Assembly: GCA_028716365.1 (NCBI GenBank)
Contig: JAQUPZ010000007.1
Coordinates: forward strand, 273,361-337,360
Length of the DNA: 64,000 nt
DNA from: Kiritimatiellia bacterium
GTDB lineage: Bacteria > Verrucomicrobiota > Kiritimatiellia > UBA8416 > YA12-FULL-48-11
Direction: 5' to 3'
Shown: piece by piece, positions 9,143 through 22,298 of the stretch
Numbering within the stretch: the first letter of the stretch is position 1
Layout: every line of letters starts with the position of its first letter
Made by a program: the position numbers and the translations under genes
The notes under the pieces: model-generated
Told to the model about the DNA's origin: nothing
The model's input: only the letters and a program-made list of their open reading frames with translations
The model's database searches: none

Positions 9143-10165
9143 ATGATCAACGTAGGTATTGTAGGTCTTGGCTTCATGGGCGTAACACATATCAAAGCGT
9201 ATCGAAAAATCCAGGGAGTTCGTATTGCCGGGATCTGTGATGCAGTACGCCTGCCGGTTGACGGCGATTTCTCGAAAATCAGTGGTAATATCGGTGATTC
9301 CGATCCTGTCAAACTCGATATGAGTCAGGTAAAGGCCACAAAGAATATGGATGATCTGCTGAAAGATCCGTCCATCGATCTGATCGATCTTTGTGTTCCA
9401 ACGCTAGCACATGCGAAGCTGGCGGTTACCGCACTCAAAGCTGGGAAACATGTTATGTGTGAAAAGCCGATGGCGCGGAATGCGACCCAAGCCCGTGAAA
9501 TTGCAGATGCAGCGGCATCGGCAAAAGGTTTCTTTATGCCAGGCATGTGTCTTCGTTTCTGGCCGGAGTGGGCGTGGGTGAAGAAGGCGATGGATAATAA
9601 AGCGTATGGACGCGTACTTGCCGCGCGTTTCCGTCGTGTTGGTACTGTGCCGACATGGGGGAAGGAACATTTCCTGGACGGTACTAAATCCGGCGGTGCG
9701 TTACTGGATTTGCATATTCACGATACGGATTTTGTGCAATTCTGTTTCGGCCGGCCAAAAGCAGTGTTTTCCACTGGGTTCACTCTTCTCAGCGGTGCAA
9801 TTGACCATGTTGTTACGCAATACCAGGTGGAAAGTGGAGCATGTGTTTCGGCAGAGGGCGGCTGGGTGATGACCGATGGCTTTAGCTTCAATATGGCTTA
9901 TACATTTATTTTTGAGAATGCCACGGTGGACTATGATCTTACGCGAGGTGCGGATGCATTGCGCCTGTTTGAAAAGGGACAGAGCCCGCGTACCATTAAA
10001 TGTGAAGGCGGTGACGGATATATCGGTGAGCTCAGTCACATGGTCGAATGTATCAACACAAAACGTCCGCCAAGTATTGTAACAGCACGCGACGGTCAGA
10101 GCGCGGTGGAAATCTGCGAAGCTGAAGAGAAGTCGATTAAAACCGGAAAGTTAGTCCGGTTATAA
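9143..10165 (+). CDS. Gfo/Idh/MocA-family oxidoreductase
   Basis: 340 residues, cytoplasmic, with AGAAAGGAT before the ATG. The N-terminal Rossmann fold begins INVGIVGLGFMGVTH (dinucleotide GxGxxG). The family signature EKPMARN lies near residue 107, followed by the C-terminal alpha/beta substrate domain; the His pair in LDLHIHDTDF is the usual catalytic region. Such NAD(P)-dependent enzymes oxidise sugars, inositols or their derivatives. It follows the shared element copy B and a palindrome, so it appears to be a regulated single-gene unit. The substrate is unknown. Confidence 0.85.
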   Translation: MINVGIVGLGFMGVTHIKAYRKIQGVRIAGICDAVRLPVDGDFSKISGNIGDSDPVKLDMSQVKATKNMDDLLKDPSIDLIDLCVPTLAHAKLAVTALKAGKHVMCEKPMARNATQAREIADAAASAKGFFMPGMCLRFWPEWAWVKKAMDNKAYGRVLAARFRRVGTVPTWGKEHFLDGTKSGGALLDLHIHDTDFVQFCFGRPKAVFSTGFTLLSGAIDHVVTQYQVESGACVSAEGGWVMTDGFSFNMAYTFIFENATVDYDLTRGADALRLFEKGQSPRTIKCEGGDGYIGELSHMVECINTKRPPSIVTARDGQSAVEICEAEEKSIKTGKLVRL

Positions 10166-10167
10166 GA

Positions 10168-10197
10168 AAATTTTATGGGCCAAATCCCGTAAAATTT
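10168..10197. terminator. AT-rich hairpin after the Gfo/Idh gene
   Basis: AAATTTTATGGG (10168-10179) pairs with CCCGTAAAATTT (10186-10197), giving a 12-bp stem with one G-T wobble and a 6-base loop, starting 3 bases after the stop codon. The 3' arm ends in TTT. It is probably an intrinsic terminator separating the dehydrogenase from prmA. Confidence 0.5.
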
Positions 10198-10269
10198 CTC
10201 GTCAGTCCGCCGTGTTTATGGATTATAATTTTCATCTGCGTCGGTATTTTGCCCGATGGCAGATGATGT

Positions 10270-11199
10270 ATGAGTTCTGAAGTGAAAAAAAAGGTCCTTT
10301 TTTCCACCCACATTGAAACCAGTGTAAAAAATGGTCATTTGATTGCGGCCAGGTTTGAACAAGCAGGAATACAGCTTGTCGAAACCCAGTTAGTGGATTC
10401 CGGTCGTATAACTTTTGATGACTATTTCTTTTCGCGAAATGAAGCAGAAAAAAGATTGACCGAACTGTTTCCGCTGTTAATGCAATGGATCGGTGCAAAA
10501 AGATTCACCATACGAGTTCGACGGATAATCGAACGTGACTGGAGTGAGTCATGGAAAAAGTCATTTCATACTGCAAGGGTTTCTCGTCGGATAGTGATTA
10601 AACCATCCTGGGAGAAATACAAACCTGTTCCTGGTGACTGTGTTGTCAAACTTGATCCCGGAATGAGTTTTGGTACGGGTTTGCATCCCACGACACGGGC
10701 ATGTCTTTGTTTTATTGACAAATTGGCGGAGAAGGGTATGGCGGGTAAATCTTTTCTGGATGCCGGTTGTGGATCTGGCGTGTTGGCGATTGCAGCGGCG
10801 AAACTTGGATTCGCAAGAGTTGTTGCAGTGGACAATGACCCTTTGGCAGTAAAAGCGGCACAGGAGAATTGCCGGATAAATGGTGTTTCTGAAATCGTAA
10901 GTTGTCTGCATGCAGATTTGTCGACCGTAAGGTTGAAGGAAACATTCAGTATTGTAGCTGCTAATATGTTTGAATCGGAACACGAACGATTCATGAAAAC
11001 CATTTCAAATGCTGTTTCTGATAAACAACAGGGATATCTTCTCATTGCAGGGATACTGAAAAAGCAATATTCCGGAGTTTTAAGAATGTATATGAAGCAA
11101 GGATTTGTTGAAATCAAGTCTTCGCAACAGAAAGAATGGAAAAACGGAATGCTCCGGAAACTGCCCGGTTTGGGATGTCGTTTGTACAGCGTTCAATAA
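10270..11199 (+). CDS. prmA: Ribosomal protein L11 methyltransferase
   Basis: 309 residues. PrmA trimethylates ribosomal protein L11 using SAM in the cytoplasm. The C-terminal half shows the hallmark order DPGMSFGTGLHPTT, then SAM motif I DAGCGSGVLAIAAAKLG, AVDNDPLAVKAA, and AANMFE where most PrmA proteins have ANIL. The N-terminal ~100 residues form the L11-recognition domain, with RDWSESWKKSF conserved. Length is normal. The start has only a weak ribosome site. It is a housekeeping gene set among carbohydrate genes and probably has its own promoter (TATAAT at 10224-10229). Confidence 0.9.
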   Translation: MSSEVKKKVLFSTHIETSVKNGHLIAARFEQAGIQLVETQLVDSGRITFDDYFFSRNEAEKRLTELFPLLMQWIGAKRFTIRVRRIIERDWSESWKKSFHTARVSRRIVIKPSWEKYKPVPGDCVVKLDPGMSFGTGLHPTTRACLCFIDKLAEKGMAGKSFLDAGCGSGVLAIAAAKLGFARVVAVDNDPLAVKAAQENCRINGVSEIVSCLHADLSTVRLKETFSIVAANMFESEHERFMKTISNAVSDKQQGYLLIAGILKKQYSGVLRMYMKQGFVEIKSSQQKEWKNGMLRKLPGLGCRLYSVQ

Positions 11200-11359
11200 A
11201 GCGGGTGTAAAACGGCATGTCGTCTGGATTAAAGTAAAGGATCTTTTCAGAGTTACAGGCATAAGATTCCTCCATTTAAACCACCTTACCTTTAAATTTG
11301 GATTGGGAAAAAGAAAGTGACTATAGGGTAACGCCGTGGTAAGAAGCAAAACTCAATAA

Positions 11360-14587
<3,228 letters not shown>

Positions 14588-14644
14588 ATGCCGCTTTGCA
14601 ATAGACTTATTAACCCTGCAAAACACCATATTTTTCTAATAAAA

Positions 14645-14673
14645 TTGACACATTTGTGGAAATAGAAGAAAAT
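14645..14673 (+). promoter_or_regulatory. Possible promoter for the CotH/lamin-tail gene
   Basis: TTGACA at 14645-14650, 17-base spacer, GAAAAT at 14668-14673. The -35 and the following C match the shared TTGACAC element, but the GCCG prefix and the CAGAATT box are missing, so I treat it as an ordinary weak promoter. Confidence 0.35.
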
Positions 14674-14712
14674 AAGTTTTGAAAACTGATAGCATTGTCA
14701 ATTTGGAGTCTT

Positions 14713-17700
14713 ATGAGGTTATGTAGGGCAAGGCCTGTGAGGGAGATGACAGGTCGGATGTTGAGTTTTGTGTGGAAACTGTGTCCGGTTATAGGGGGTT
14801 TTTGTCTCTTATTTACCGTTTCAAGCGCTCTTGCGGTAGTTCGTATCTCTGAAATCGTCGCAAATCCGGCGACTCGTCTGTTACAACCGTCATCAAACAA
14901 TCTCTTCCAGGTAGGGGGTGGTACACCATGGCTACAACCTTCTTTCGATGATATGGATTGGAGTACTGCCGTCGGCCCCTTTGGCTTTGGCACCAATTAT
15001 AACACCGACCTCTCCCTTTGGCGTTCGGGGACGATATTCTCATTGTATATGCGTCGATCTTTCCTGGTTGATAGTGTAACTGCAACTAATGCTGATGCAG
15101 TCAGTTTTACAATTGATTTTGACAGTGGATTTGTTGCCTATTTAAACGGGCGCGAAATACTTCGCAAGAATCTTGGTGCGAAAAACAGTTTTGTTTACTT
15201 TGACGAGCCGGCCTTCAATTATCGCAAGGGCGGAAGCAACATGACTTGGGTGATAGGTGTGTCGTCGAACCTGTTTGTGTCCGGTACTAATGTTTTGGCT
15301 GTTCAGGTCCATAATTACTCGAACCAGACATTTACAGCATCGCCGGGAATCAGCGTAAATACCGTAACGGGCGATGTCACATTGGTTAGTCCTTCCAATC
15401 AGTGGCGCTATTTTGTTGGATCTCATGAGCCATCTGGTGGAATTGTCGAAGGAGTAAACCCACCGGCAGGTATCCGGGGGCTGGAATGGTCTCTTCTCTC
15501 GTTCGATGCTGGCGAGTGGCCGTCGGGACCCGGTGGTATTGGCTATGGTGATGGTGACGATGCTACTGATGTTTACAGCCAGATGTATAATGTGTGTGTA
15601 TCGCTTTATATGCGTCAGGAATTCGTTGTTTCAGAAGTCGATGCCGCCCTTACCAACAAGCTTTCATTTATTGTTAACTTTGATGATGGTTATATTGCTT
15701 ATCTCAATGGAAATGAAATTTCACGCACTAACATGGGTGCTGTCGGTTCATTTGTTCCATATAATACTGCGGCAACAGCCGGACATGAAGCAGGTGTATC
15801 GATCACGAATGTCCTCGCCGCGGCTAATGTGCTGCTGGTGCCCGGCACCAATGTGCTGGCAATTCAGGCGGCTAATCAGGCCCCCAGTAGTAGCGATCTC
15901 TCAATGATTCCTGATCTGCGTATAAATGGTGGGACATGGCTTGTAAACCATGCTAACATTTGGAAATATTTCGTCGGTACCAGTTCGCCCGTCGAAGAAT
16001 CAGAAGAAGATCTGGTACCTTACGAACCTGTATTTGCCGACTGGGTGGAACTTTGGAACGACAGTACTTCGTCCGTAAGTCTGGCAGGCTGGAGTTTGAC
16101 GGACAACAAGGATGATGTGGGTGACTGGCGGTTTCCGACAAATGCATTGTTGTTGCCTAATGGTCGGCTGGTAGTGTTGTGTACCGGGCTTGATATTACA
16201 AATTCATCGGCCTCAGTCTGGCATACAAGTTTTAAGCTTGATCCCGATGGCGAATATATCGGCCTCTATGATGCAGCCGATACGCTGGTAAGTGAAATTA
16301 CGCCGAAGTATCCATCGCAGTCCCTGTTTCATAGTTATGGATTTAACGAAACAAATGGGACCTGGCGTTATTATTCTTCGCCAACGCCTGGTGCAATCAA
16401 TTCCGGTCCGTCCTACGAAGGAATGTGTGCGACACCGGTTTTTCTCACGCCCGGCGGTTTTCACTTGTATGATATTCTGGTCGATATTACCTCGGCTACA
16501 CCGAGTTCGGCCATCCGCCTTACATTTGATGGTTCGGAACCTACTCAAATGTCGATGCTTTACGGCGGGTGTGGGACGTTAGGAATATCAGCGGCCACTA
16601 CTATCCGAGCCCGTGCATTTCGTGATGGATGGATTCCTTCGTCGACAGCAACCCGGACATTTCTTGTGAATCTACCGGTGTTACTTCGGGATGCACCGGC
16701 AATTGCGCTGACAGGAGACTGGAAGGAGTCGATCCATAAATCAAACGGTGTCACTTCCATCGTTGGCGGAACATGGACTAACGCAGGAATATGGGCAGCA
16801 ACATCGATGGATGACTTTAACATTCCAGTTAAACATGGACGACCATATGAACGTCCGCTTTCTGTAGAGTATTTAGTGCCCAACGGTAAGGCGTACCAGA
16901 TAGATGCAGGCATCCGGGCTGCCGGCAGTGCCTACACGCGGCCCCGCTATATACTTCAGAATATGTCGACCCAATGGTACAGTAATGCGTCCGTGAATAA
17001 ACCAGCCTTAAACCTTTACTTCAGGTCGGAATACGGAAATGAGCCATACACTATTCCATTCGGAATAGACGGTGAAATGATTGATTTCGAAAGTATGCGT
17101 CTTCGCGGGGGACATAATGACTGGGATACGCCCTTTATCCGTGATGAGCTTTGCCGGCGATTGCTTACCGATACGGGACAAGCATCGTCCCGGGGTGGGA
17201 TAGTGTCGCTGTTTGTAAACAGTGTCTTCAGGTGCTATTACAATCCCTGCCAGCGTTACGATACGGACTTTCTGCGAACTTATCATGGTGGAACGAACGA
17301 ATGGGATATTAAGAATCATGCGGGTATTACTTCGGGCGATGCCATCGAATGGAGTAAGATATTGAGCTATGCGGCGACCAAAAACCTGACTATTCAAACT
17401 AATTACCAGACAATGGCATCGATGCTGGACATGGAGAACCTTTGTGATTACATGCTTGTTAATATTTATGCCGCAATGTCTGATTGGCCAGGCAATAATT
17501 ACTACACTGCCCGGGAAAGAACTACAGAAGGCAAATGGCGCTTTTATGTGTGGGATGCCGAGGGAGGTTTCGGAGGATTCGGACGTACTCCCGGCTATAT
17601 GATTATCACATCTAACTGGGTGTCATTCGTCAGCAGTAGCTACAACGCATCCGCATACTTGTTTGCCAAGTTACGTACAAATGGTGAATTTCGGTTATTA

Positions 17701-20019
17701 TTTGCTGACCGGGCATACGAGCATTTGTTCAATGATGGTGCTCTGACATCTTCTAATATTCTATTTCACGTAGAGGATTTACGTGCTCAAGTTGACCCGC
17801 TGCGTAAATACGTTCGTAATGCAGGGATCAACACGTCGAGTTTTACAAACTGGGTGAATAACCGGTTGCCATATGTTATTGCCGATATGCAGAACTTTGG
17901 TCTTTGGCCGGCATTGGCCCCTCCGCTGATTTCCCCGTTTGGCGGGCCCGCAACAAATGGAACGCAGATTACTATCTCAAACACCAATGGAGTGGGAACG
18001 ATTTATTATGCTCTTGATGGAATCGATCCCAGGGCAATGGGTGGAGCTGTTGTAGGTACACAGTATACGGTGCCTCTGGTACTCGATAAGTCTACAACCA
18101 TAAAAGCGCGCGTTTTGAACGGCACCAACTGGAGTGCATTGGCACGTGAAGAGTACTTTACCGATCCGCCACCACTGGTGATCACTGAAATAATGTATAA
18201 TCCGGCCTCTAATGGAGTGGAATTTATCGAATTGTTTAATGCCGGTGACAAGACCATTGATCTTTCCCCTGTCAGCTTTACCAATGGTATTGCGTTCAAT
18301 TTCAGTGATGGAAATGTCCCTCGGATTGCGGCCGGTGAGTATGTTGTGGTTGTGCAGGATCTGGCGTTATTTGCAACCAACTACAATACAAATACGATTA
18401 ATGTGGCGGGTGTGTATTATGACAAGCTGAGCAATGGCGGAGAAGAAATTGACCTAGCCCATAGCTTCTTCGGTGTGCTGCAGAAGTTTGATTATAGAGA
18501 CGACTGGTATCCAAACACTGATGGTGGAGGCTTCTCCCTGACGCTCAGGGATACTGCAACTCCAACCAATCTCATGGGACTCAAGACTTCATGGAAGCCC
18601 AGTTCCATAATCGGCGGTTCTCCGGGCGCACCTGATCCGGGCGGGGTACCATTGCCCGGAACTGTGGTGATCAATGAACTGCTCTCCCATACAGATGCTT
18701 CACCTGTGGGCGACTGGGTGGAGTTATACAACACGACAAATGTGCCAATTGATATCGGCGGGTGGTATCTGAGCGACAATCATGATAATCCGTATCAATA
18801 TCAAATTCCGTCGAATACATGGATCGGGGCCGGGGGGTTCCTCGTGTTCAATGCCACAAACCATTTCGATAATCCCACGAATGCGTCACCCTTTGCTTAT
18901 AGTGAATACGGTGAAGAAGTCGTGCTTTCATCGGGATTTGATTCGAGTAACCGGCCTACTGGCTATATGGAAGTTGAGGATTTCGACGCCGCAGAACGCG
19001 AAATAACGTTCGGACGGTATATCCGCAGTGATGGTGACAAGGATTTTGTGGTGCAGGTTTCGTCGACACCTGGAGCGGTAAATTCCGGCCCAAGGATCGG
19101 GCCTCTGGTTATATCACAGATTCTCTATGAACCAGCGAGTAATGCCATCGAGTATATCGAATTCTACAACCTCTCCTCGTCAAATACCCTGTTATACGAT
19201 CCATTGGCCCCGACCAACACGTGGCGGATCGAAGGTGCCGTAGATTATAGTTTTCCAACCGGAATGTTTGTTTATCCGTTCTCTAACATGATCGTATGCG
19301 CAACCAATGCGGCGGCTTTTCGCACGTATCATGGTTTGAGCACGAACCAGCCGGTCTTTGGCCCCTTCACTGGATCACTCGATAATGCCGGTGAAAACAT
19401 ACGGCTGATGAGACCGTTGGAGTTCGAATTTACAAACATGCCTTTTTCCATGGTTGACCGGGTCGCATATGATAATACGTCACCATGGCCCGTGCCGCCG
19501 CAGGCCGGCTATTCAATTGAAAGGATCCGTATGGCAGAATATGGCAACGATCCTGTGAACTGGCGACTGGGTTCGCTTAGCGGAACGCCGGGCCCCAGGA
19601 TTGACGAGGACAGCGATGGTGATGGAATCCCCGATGTCTGGGAAGCGGCGTATGGCAAGGATTTTACGAATTCGGTCGACGGTATGCTTGACGGTGATTC
19701 CGATGGTCATGGTAACAACTATGAATATATAGCGGGGACAAATCCTACTAACCAGGATGATGTGTTCACAATAGCAATATCCATTTCGAACGAGCAGTTT
19801 GTTGTTTCCTTCCTTGCGCGCAGGAGCGAAGGTATCGGCTATGAGAAATATAATCGCCGGTATTCACTCGAATATCTGACGAACCTGATGTCGATCAACT
19901 GGGTCCGCTCCGTTATGTGTTCAAACCTGCTTGGCAGTAACCAGGTCTTCCAGTTGCTGGATACGCCAACTAACAATCCTCTATATTATCGTGGAAAAGT
20001 CTGGCTCGAACAGAAATAA
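14713..20019 (+). CDS. Giant secreted CotH-kinase / lamin-tail-domain protein
   Basis: About 1768 residues from the ATG at 14713 (GGAG four bases upstream); ATG 14746 or 14758 would give a shorter, better signal peptide ending in SSALA. Two repeats of a ~170-residue beta-sandwich (FGxG, YLNGREI / YLNGNEI) come first. They are followed by a lamin-tail domain (~440-560), a chitobiase-like strand (TFDGSEPT ~600), a CotH spore-coat kinase-like domain (~710-1060, with WDAEGGFGGFG) and a second chitobiase-like unit (YYALDGIDP). Three more lamin-tail domains (~1155, ~1316, ~1463) lead to a Ca-binding DSDGDGIPD/DGDSDGHGNN repeat near 1635-1670. It is probably a surface protein; CotH domains phosphorylate proteins in spore formers, but the role here is unknown. 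Confidence 0.82.
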   Translation: MRLCRARPVREMTGRMLSFVWKLCPVIGGFCLLFTVSSALAVVRISEIVANPATRLLQPSSNNLFQVGGGTPWLQPSFDDMDWSTAVGPFGFGTNYNTDLSLWRSGTIFSLYMRRSFLVDSVTATNADAVSFTIDFDSGFVAYLNGREILRKNLGAKNSFVYFDEPAFNYRKGGSNMTWVIGVSSNLFVSGTNVLAVQVHNYSNQTFTASPGISVNTVTGDVTLVSPSNQWRYFVGSHEPSGGIVEGVNPPAGIRGLEWSLLSFDAGEWPSGPGGIGYGDGDDATDVYSQMYNVCVSLYMRQEFVVSEVDAALTNKLSFIVNFDDGYIAYLNGNEISRTNMGAVGSFVPYNTAATAGHEAGVSITNVLAAANVLLVPGTNVLAIQAANQAPSSSDLSMIPDLRINGGTWLVNHANIWKYFVGTSSPVEESEEDLVPYEPVFADWVELWNDSTSSVSLAGWSLTDNKDDVGDWRFPTNALLLPNGRLVVLCTGLDITNSSASVWHTSFKLDPDGEYIGLYDAADTLVSEITPKYPSQSLFHSYGFNETNGTWRYYSSPTPGAINSGPSYEGMCATPVFLTPGGFHLYDILVDITSATPSSAIRLTFDGSEPTQMSMLYGGCGTLGISAATTIRARAFRDGWIPSSTATRTFLVNLPVLLRDAPAIALTGDWKESIHKSNGVTSIVGGTWTNAGIWAATSMDDFNIPVKHGRPYERPLSVEYLVPNGKAYQIDAGIRAAGSAYTRPRYILQNMSTQWYSNASVNKPALNLYFRSEYGNEPYTIPFGIDGEMIDFESMRLRGGHNDWDTPFIRDELCRRLLTDTGQASSRGGIVSLFVNSVFRCYYNPCQRYDTDFLRTYHGGTNEWDIKNHAGITSGDAIEWSKILSYAATKNLTIQTNYQTMASMLDMENLCDYMLVNIYAAMSDWPGNNYYTARERTTEGKWRFYVWDAEGGFGGFGRTPGYMIITSNWVSFVSSSYNASAYLFAKLRTNGEFRLLFADRAYEHLFNDGALTSSNILFHVEDLRAQVDPLRKYVRNAGINTSSFTNWVNNRLPYVIADMQNFGLWPALAPPLISPFGGPATNGTQITISNTNGVGTIYYALDGIDPRAMGGAVVGTQYTVPLVLDKSTTIKARVLNGTNWSALAREEYFTDPPPLVITEIMYNPASNGVEFIELFNAGDKTIDLSPVSFTNGIAFNFSDGNVPRIAAGEYVVVVQDLALFATNYNTNTINVAGVYYDKLSNGGEEIDLAHSFFGVLQKFDYRDDWYPNTDGGGFSLTLRDTATPTNLMGLKTSWKPSSIIGGSPGAPDPGGVPLPGTVVINELLSHTDASPVGDWVELYNTTNVPIDIGGWYLSDNHDNPYQYQIPSNTWIGAGGFLVFNATNHFDNPTNASPFAYSEYGEEVVLSSGFDSSNRPTGYMEVEDFDAAEREITFGRYIRSDGDKDFVVQVSSTPGAVNSGPRIGPLVISQILYEPASNAIEYIEFYNLSSSNTLLYDPLAPTNTWRIEGAVDYSFPTGMFVYPFSNMIVCATNAAAFRTYHGLSTNQPVFGPFTGSLDNAGENIRLMRPLEFEFTNMPFSMVDRVAYDNTSPWPVPPQAGYSIERIRMAEYGNDPVNWRLGSLSGTPGPRIDEDSDGDGIPDVWEAAYGKDFTNSVDGMLDGDSDGHGNNYEYIAGTNPTNQDDVFTIAISISNEQFVVSFLARRSEGIGYEKYNRRYSLEYLTNLMSINWVRSVMCSNLLGSNQVFQLLDTPTNNPLYYRGKVWLEQK

Positions 20020-20023
20020 AAAT

Positions 20024-22057
20024 TCACGTTCCTGCCTGTTTAAGTATGGATTCAAGTTCGGTGGAATCATGTTCCCACTGACGGGTGGTCTCATCAATGT
20101 CATATTGGACCTGTTTTAACCTTTTACCCAGGCTCTCAAAATCTAGTCCGATTTTTGAATTGGCTGTGTCCTGAAGTGCGGCAGTAAGGAGGTACAGCTG
20201 GTTCTCGAGGCTCTCAATCTTTTTCTCCTGTTGGGCAATCTTCTTCTTGAGATCTTTTGTGAGATTGTAAAGTTCCTGACGCTGAAGAGCGCGTTCCTGC
20301 CTGAGTGCTTTCCGACTGTTCACGGCCGGTTTACTTTCTTTTTTTTCAGAAACAACAGCTATTGTTGCCATTTCTGCCTCTGTTTTTTCGCGGAAATAGT
20401 CATATCCGCCAGGAAAACGGCGGATATTCTGCGGAACCATGGCAATGATTCGGGTGGCAATCTTTCGAACAAATTCAATGTCATGACTAACAAGCAGAAG
20501 CGTACCTTTGTAAACGATGAGCGCCTGTTCCAATGCCTCACGGGAAGGAATATCAAGATGTGTTGTCGGCTCGTCGAGCAGCATGAAATTGGGCGCCCTT
20601 AGAAGCATGCAGGCCAGAGAAAGCCGCATCTTCTCGCCGCCACTGAGTACTTGGACCTGCTTTTCAATAGTGTCGCCCGGAAACAGGAAACTGCCGAGAA
20701 CGGACCTTATATCCACTTCTCTCATGCCCGGCGCGGCGTTTCTAGTTGATTCAAAGACTGTTTTCCGAGGATCCATGGTTTCTGCAAGGTCTTGGGCCTG
20801 GTACCCGACCACAACCTTGTGCCCTGAAACACGTCGACCTTCTTTTAGAGGCAAACGCCCGGCCAGTGCACGCAAGAGTGTACTCTTACCCATGCCATTA
20901 AGTCCAACCAGCGCGGTTTTCTCGCCTTTTTCGATTCTCAGATCAACATGGCGTAATACCCATGTTTTATCGTCGTAACTGATGCCGGCATCATCGAACC
21001 TTGCCACTTCCTGTCCGCAGTGTTGTGGTTCCGGAAGTCTTATTTTCGGTGGCCTAACGGCAATTGAAGGTACAATAATTTCTTCCATTTTTTCCAACTT
21101 CTTAATCATGCTTTGTACCAGTGATGCCTTGGTGTTTTTTGCGCGGAACCGTTCGATAAATCTTTCAGCCTGTGCAATCTGGCGATCCTGATTTTTCTTT
21201 GCCGCAAGAAGCTGTTCATGACGGACAGTCCTCTGGCGGACATATTCATCATAGTTTCCCGAATATCGTGTTGCCTTGCCACCGGATACTTCGATGGTAA
21301 CGTTGGTCAAAGTTTTCAGAAGATAACGATCGTGGGAAATCAAGAGAAGTGTTCCGGGATATTCGCGGAGAAATCGCTGAAGCCATTCAACGGCCGGGAT
21401 ATCGAGGAAGTTGGTTGGTTCATCGAGGAGAAAAAGATCAGGCTGAGATGCGAGTGCACGGCCCAGTTCTGCACGCATCTGCCAGCCGCCACTGAAAGAG
21501 CGAAACGGCTTATCGAGATCTTCAATAGAAAACCCGAGTCCCCCCAGTATGGTTTTAACCCGGGTAGTCAACTCGTATCCGCCTCGGTGTTCGAGTTCCG
21601 TCTGCAGCGTGCCCAGGCGTTCAAGCATCTGATTACGTTCATTACCCGTTGAAGAGGACAGGGCGGTCTCAATTGAATCGATTTCCCTGTGAATATCCCG
21701 GACGGTGAACATGGCATTTTCAGCGTAAGTCAGCAGTGAATGGTCGATGTTTTGCGGACGAAGCTGTTGATGCAGGTATCCGATAGAAAGATTTCTGGGT
21801 ATGTTAATTTCACCTTTATCCGGCTGAAGTTCACTGGACAAAAGACTGAAAATTGTGCTTTTGCCGGCGCCGTTAGGTCCGACAATTCCAACACGTTCCC
21901 CGGCGCTGATCCGGAATGAGACCCTGTCCAGCACTGTCTGTGTACCAAAGGATATTGAAACATCAAGAAAATCAATCACGGTTGGTAATATTCCGAATCC
22001 AGTGAAAACAATCAAGGAAGATGACACGTTGATTTCTGGGTGCGTGTCGGCAAGCAT
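20024..22057 (-). CDS. ABC-F family ATPase (ribosome-associated type)
   Basis: About 677 residues from the ATG at 22057. The start is uncertain: homology to ABC-F proteins begins only at TVIDFLDVSISFG, whose GTG lies at 21979, and no good ribosome site is visible. Two nucleotide-binding domains carry Walker A GPNGAGKS and GLNGMGKS, signatures FSGGWQMR and LSGGEKMR, and Walker B LLDEPTNFLD and LLDEPTTHLD. A linker and a C-terminal ~90-residue coiled coil are present, and there are no membrane segments. Such proteins act on the ribosome (Uup/YheS/EttA types). It is convergent with the CotH gene, only 4 bases apart. Confidence 0.88.
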   Translation of the reverse strand: MLADTHPEINVSSSLIVFTGFGILPTVIDFLDVSISFGTQTVLDRVSFRISAGERVGIVGPNGAGKSTIFSLLSSELQPDKGEINIPRNLSIGYLHQQLRPQNIDHSLLTYAENAMFTVRDIHREIDSIETALSSSTGNERNQMLERLGTLQTELEHRGGYELTTRVKTILGGLGFSIEDLDKPFRSFSGGWQMRAELGRALASQPDLFLLDEPTNFLDIPAVEWLQRFLREYPGTLLLISHDRYLLKTLTNVTIEVSGGKATRYSGNYDEYVRQRTVRHEQLLAAKKNQDRQIAQAERFIERFRAKNTKASLVQSMIKKLEKMEEIIVPSIAVRPPKIRLPEPQHCGQEVARFDDAGISYDDKTWVLRHVDLRIEKGEKTALVGLNGMGKSTLLRALAGRLPLKEGRRVSGHKVVVGYQAQDLAETMDPRKTVFESTRNAAPGMREVDIRSVLGSFLFPGDTIEKQVQVLSGGEKMRLSLACMLLRAPNFMLLDEPTTHLDIPSREALEQALIVYKGTLLLVSHDIEFVRKIATRIIAMVPQNIRRFPGGYDYFREKTEAEMATIAVVSEKKESKPAVNSRKALRQERALQRQELYNLTKDLKKKIAQQEKKIESLENQLYLLTAALQDTANSKIGLDFESLGKRLKQVQYDIDETTRQWEHDSTELESILKQAGT

Positions 22058-22145
22058 GTATTGCGCGTTTCTGGAGAAATCTTTTGCGTGATCCAGCCTT
22101 CGTCTAGAGACTACGGCGGACAAGTATTACCCGCTTTGCTTTGTT

Positions 22146-22187
22146 GCCGATGGGCGGCGCGTATATTTATACAGCGCCGCCATCGGC
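22146..22187. repeat. Long GC-rich hairpin between two minus-strand genes
   Basis: The arm 22146-22160 pairs with 22174-22187 (14 bp with one bulged G), and the pairing continues inward through GTATA/TATAC around a tiny loop. It lies between the UroD-like gene and the ABC-F gene. There is no T-run on either side, so it could be a processing or transcript-stabilising structure, or an attenuating terminator for the UroD operon. Confidence 0.5.
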
Positions 22188-22298
22188 GCCTTGCAAACCG
22201 GGCAATCTGCTGCAAAATCTTTCTTCGAAGATAGAAACGCGCAATACGGTCTACATTCCGCGAGGATGCGGAAAAAGAGCAGAAAAATGTGAGCCGTG

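Noticed and set aside
14645..14673. TTGACAC upstream of the CotH gene as a shared-element copy
   Set aside because: Only TTGACAC matches; the prefix and the CAGAATT box are absent, so it is listed as an ordinary weak promoter.
20231..21652. Several open frames antisense to the ABC-F gene
   Set aside because: Typical shadows of a long, codon-biased gene; no independent signal.
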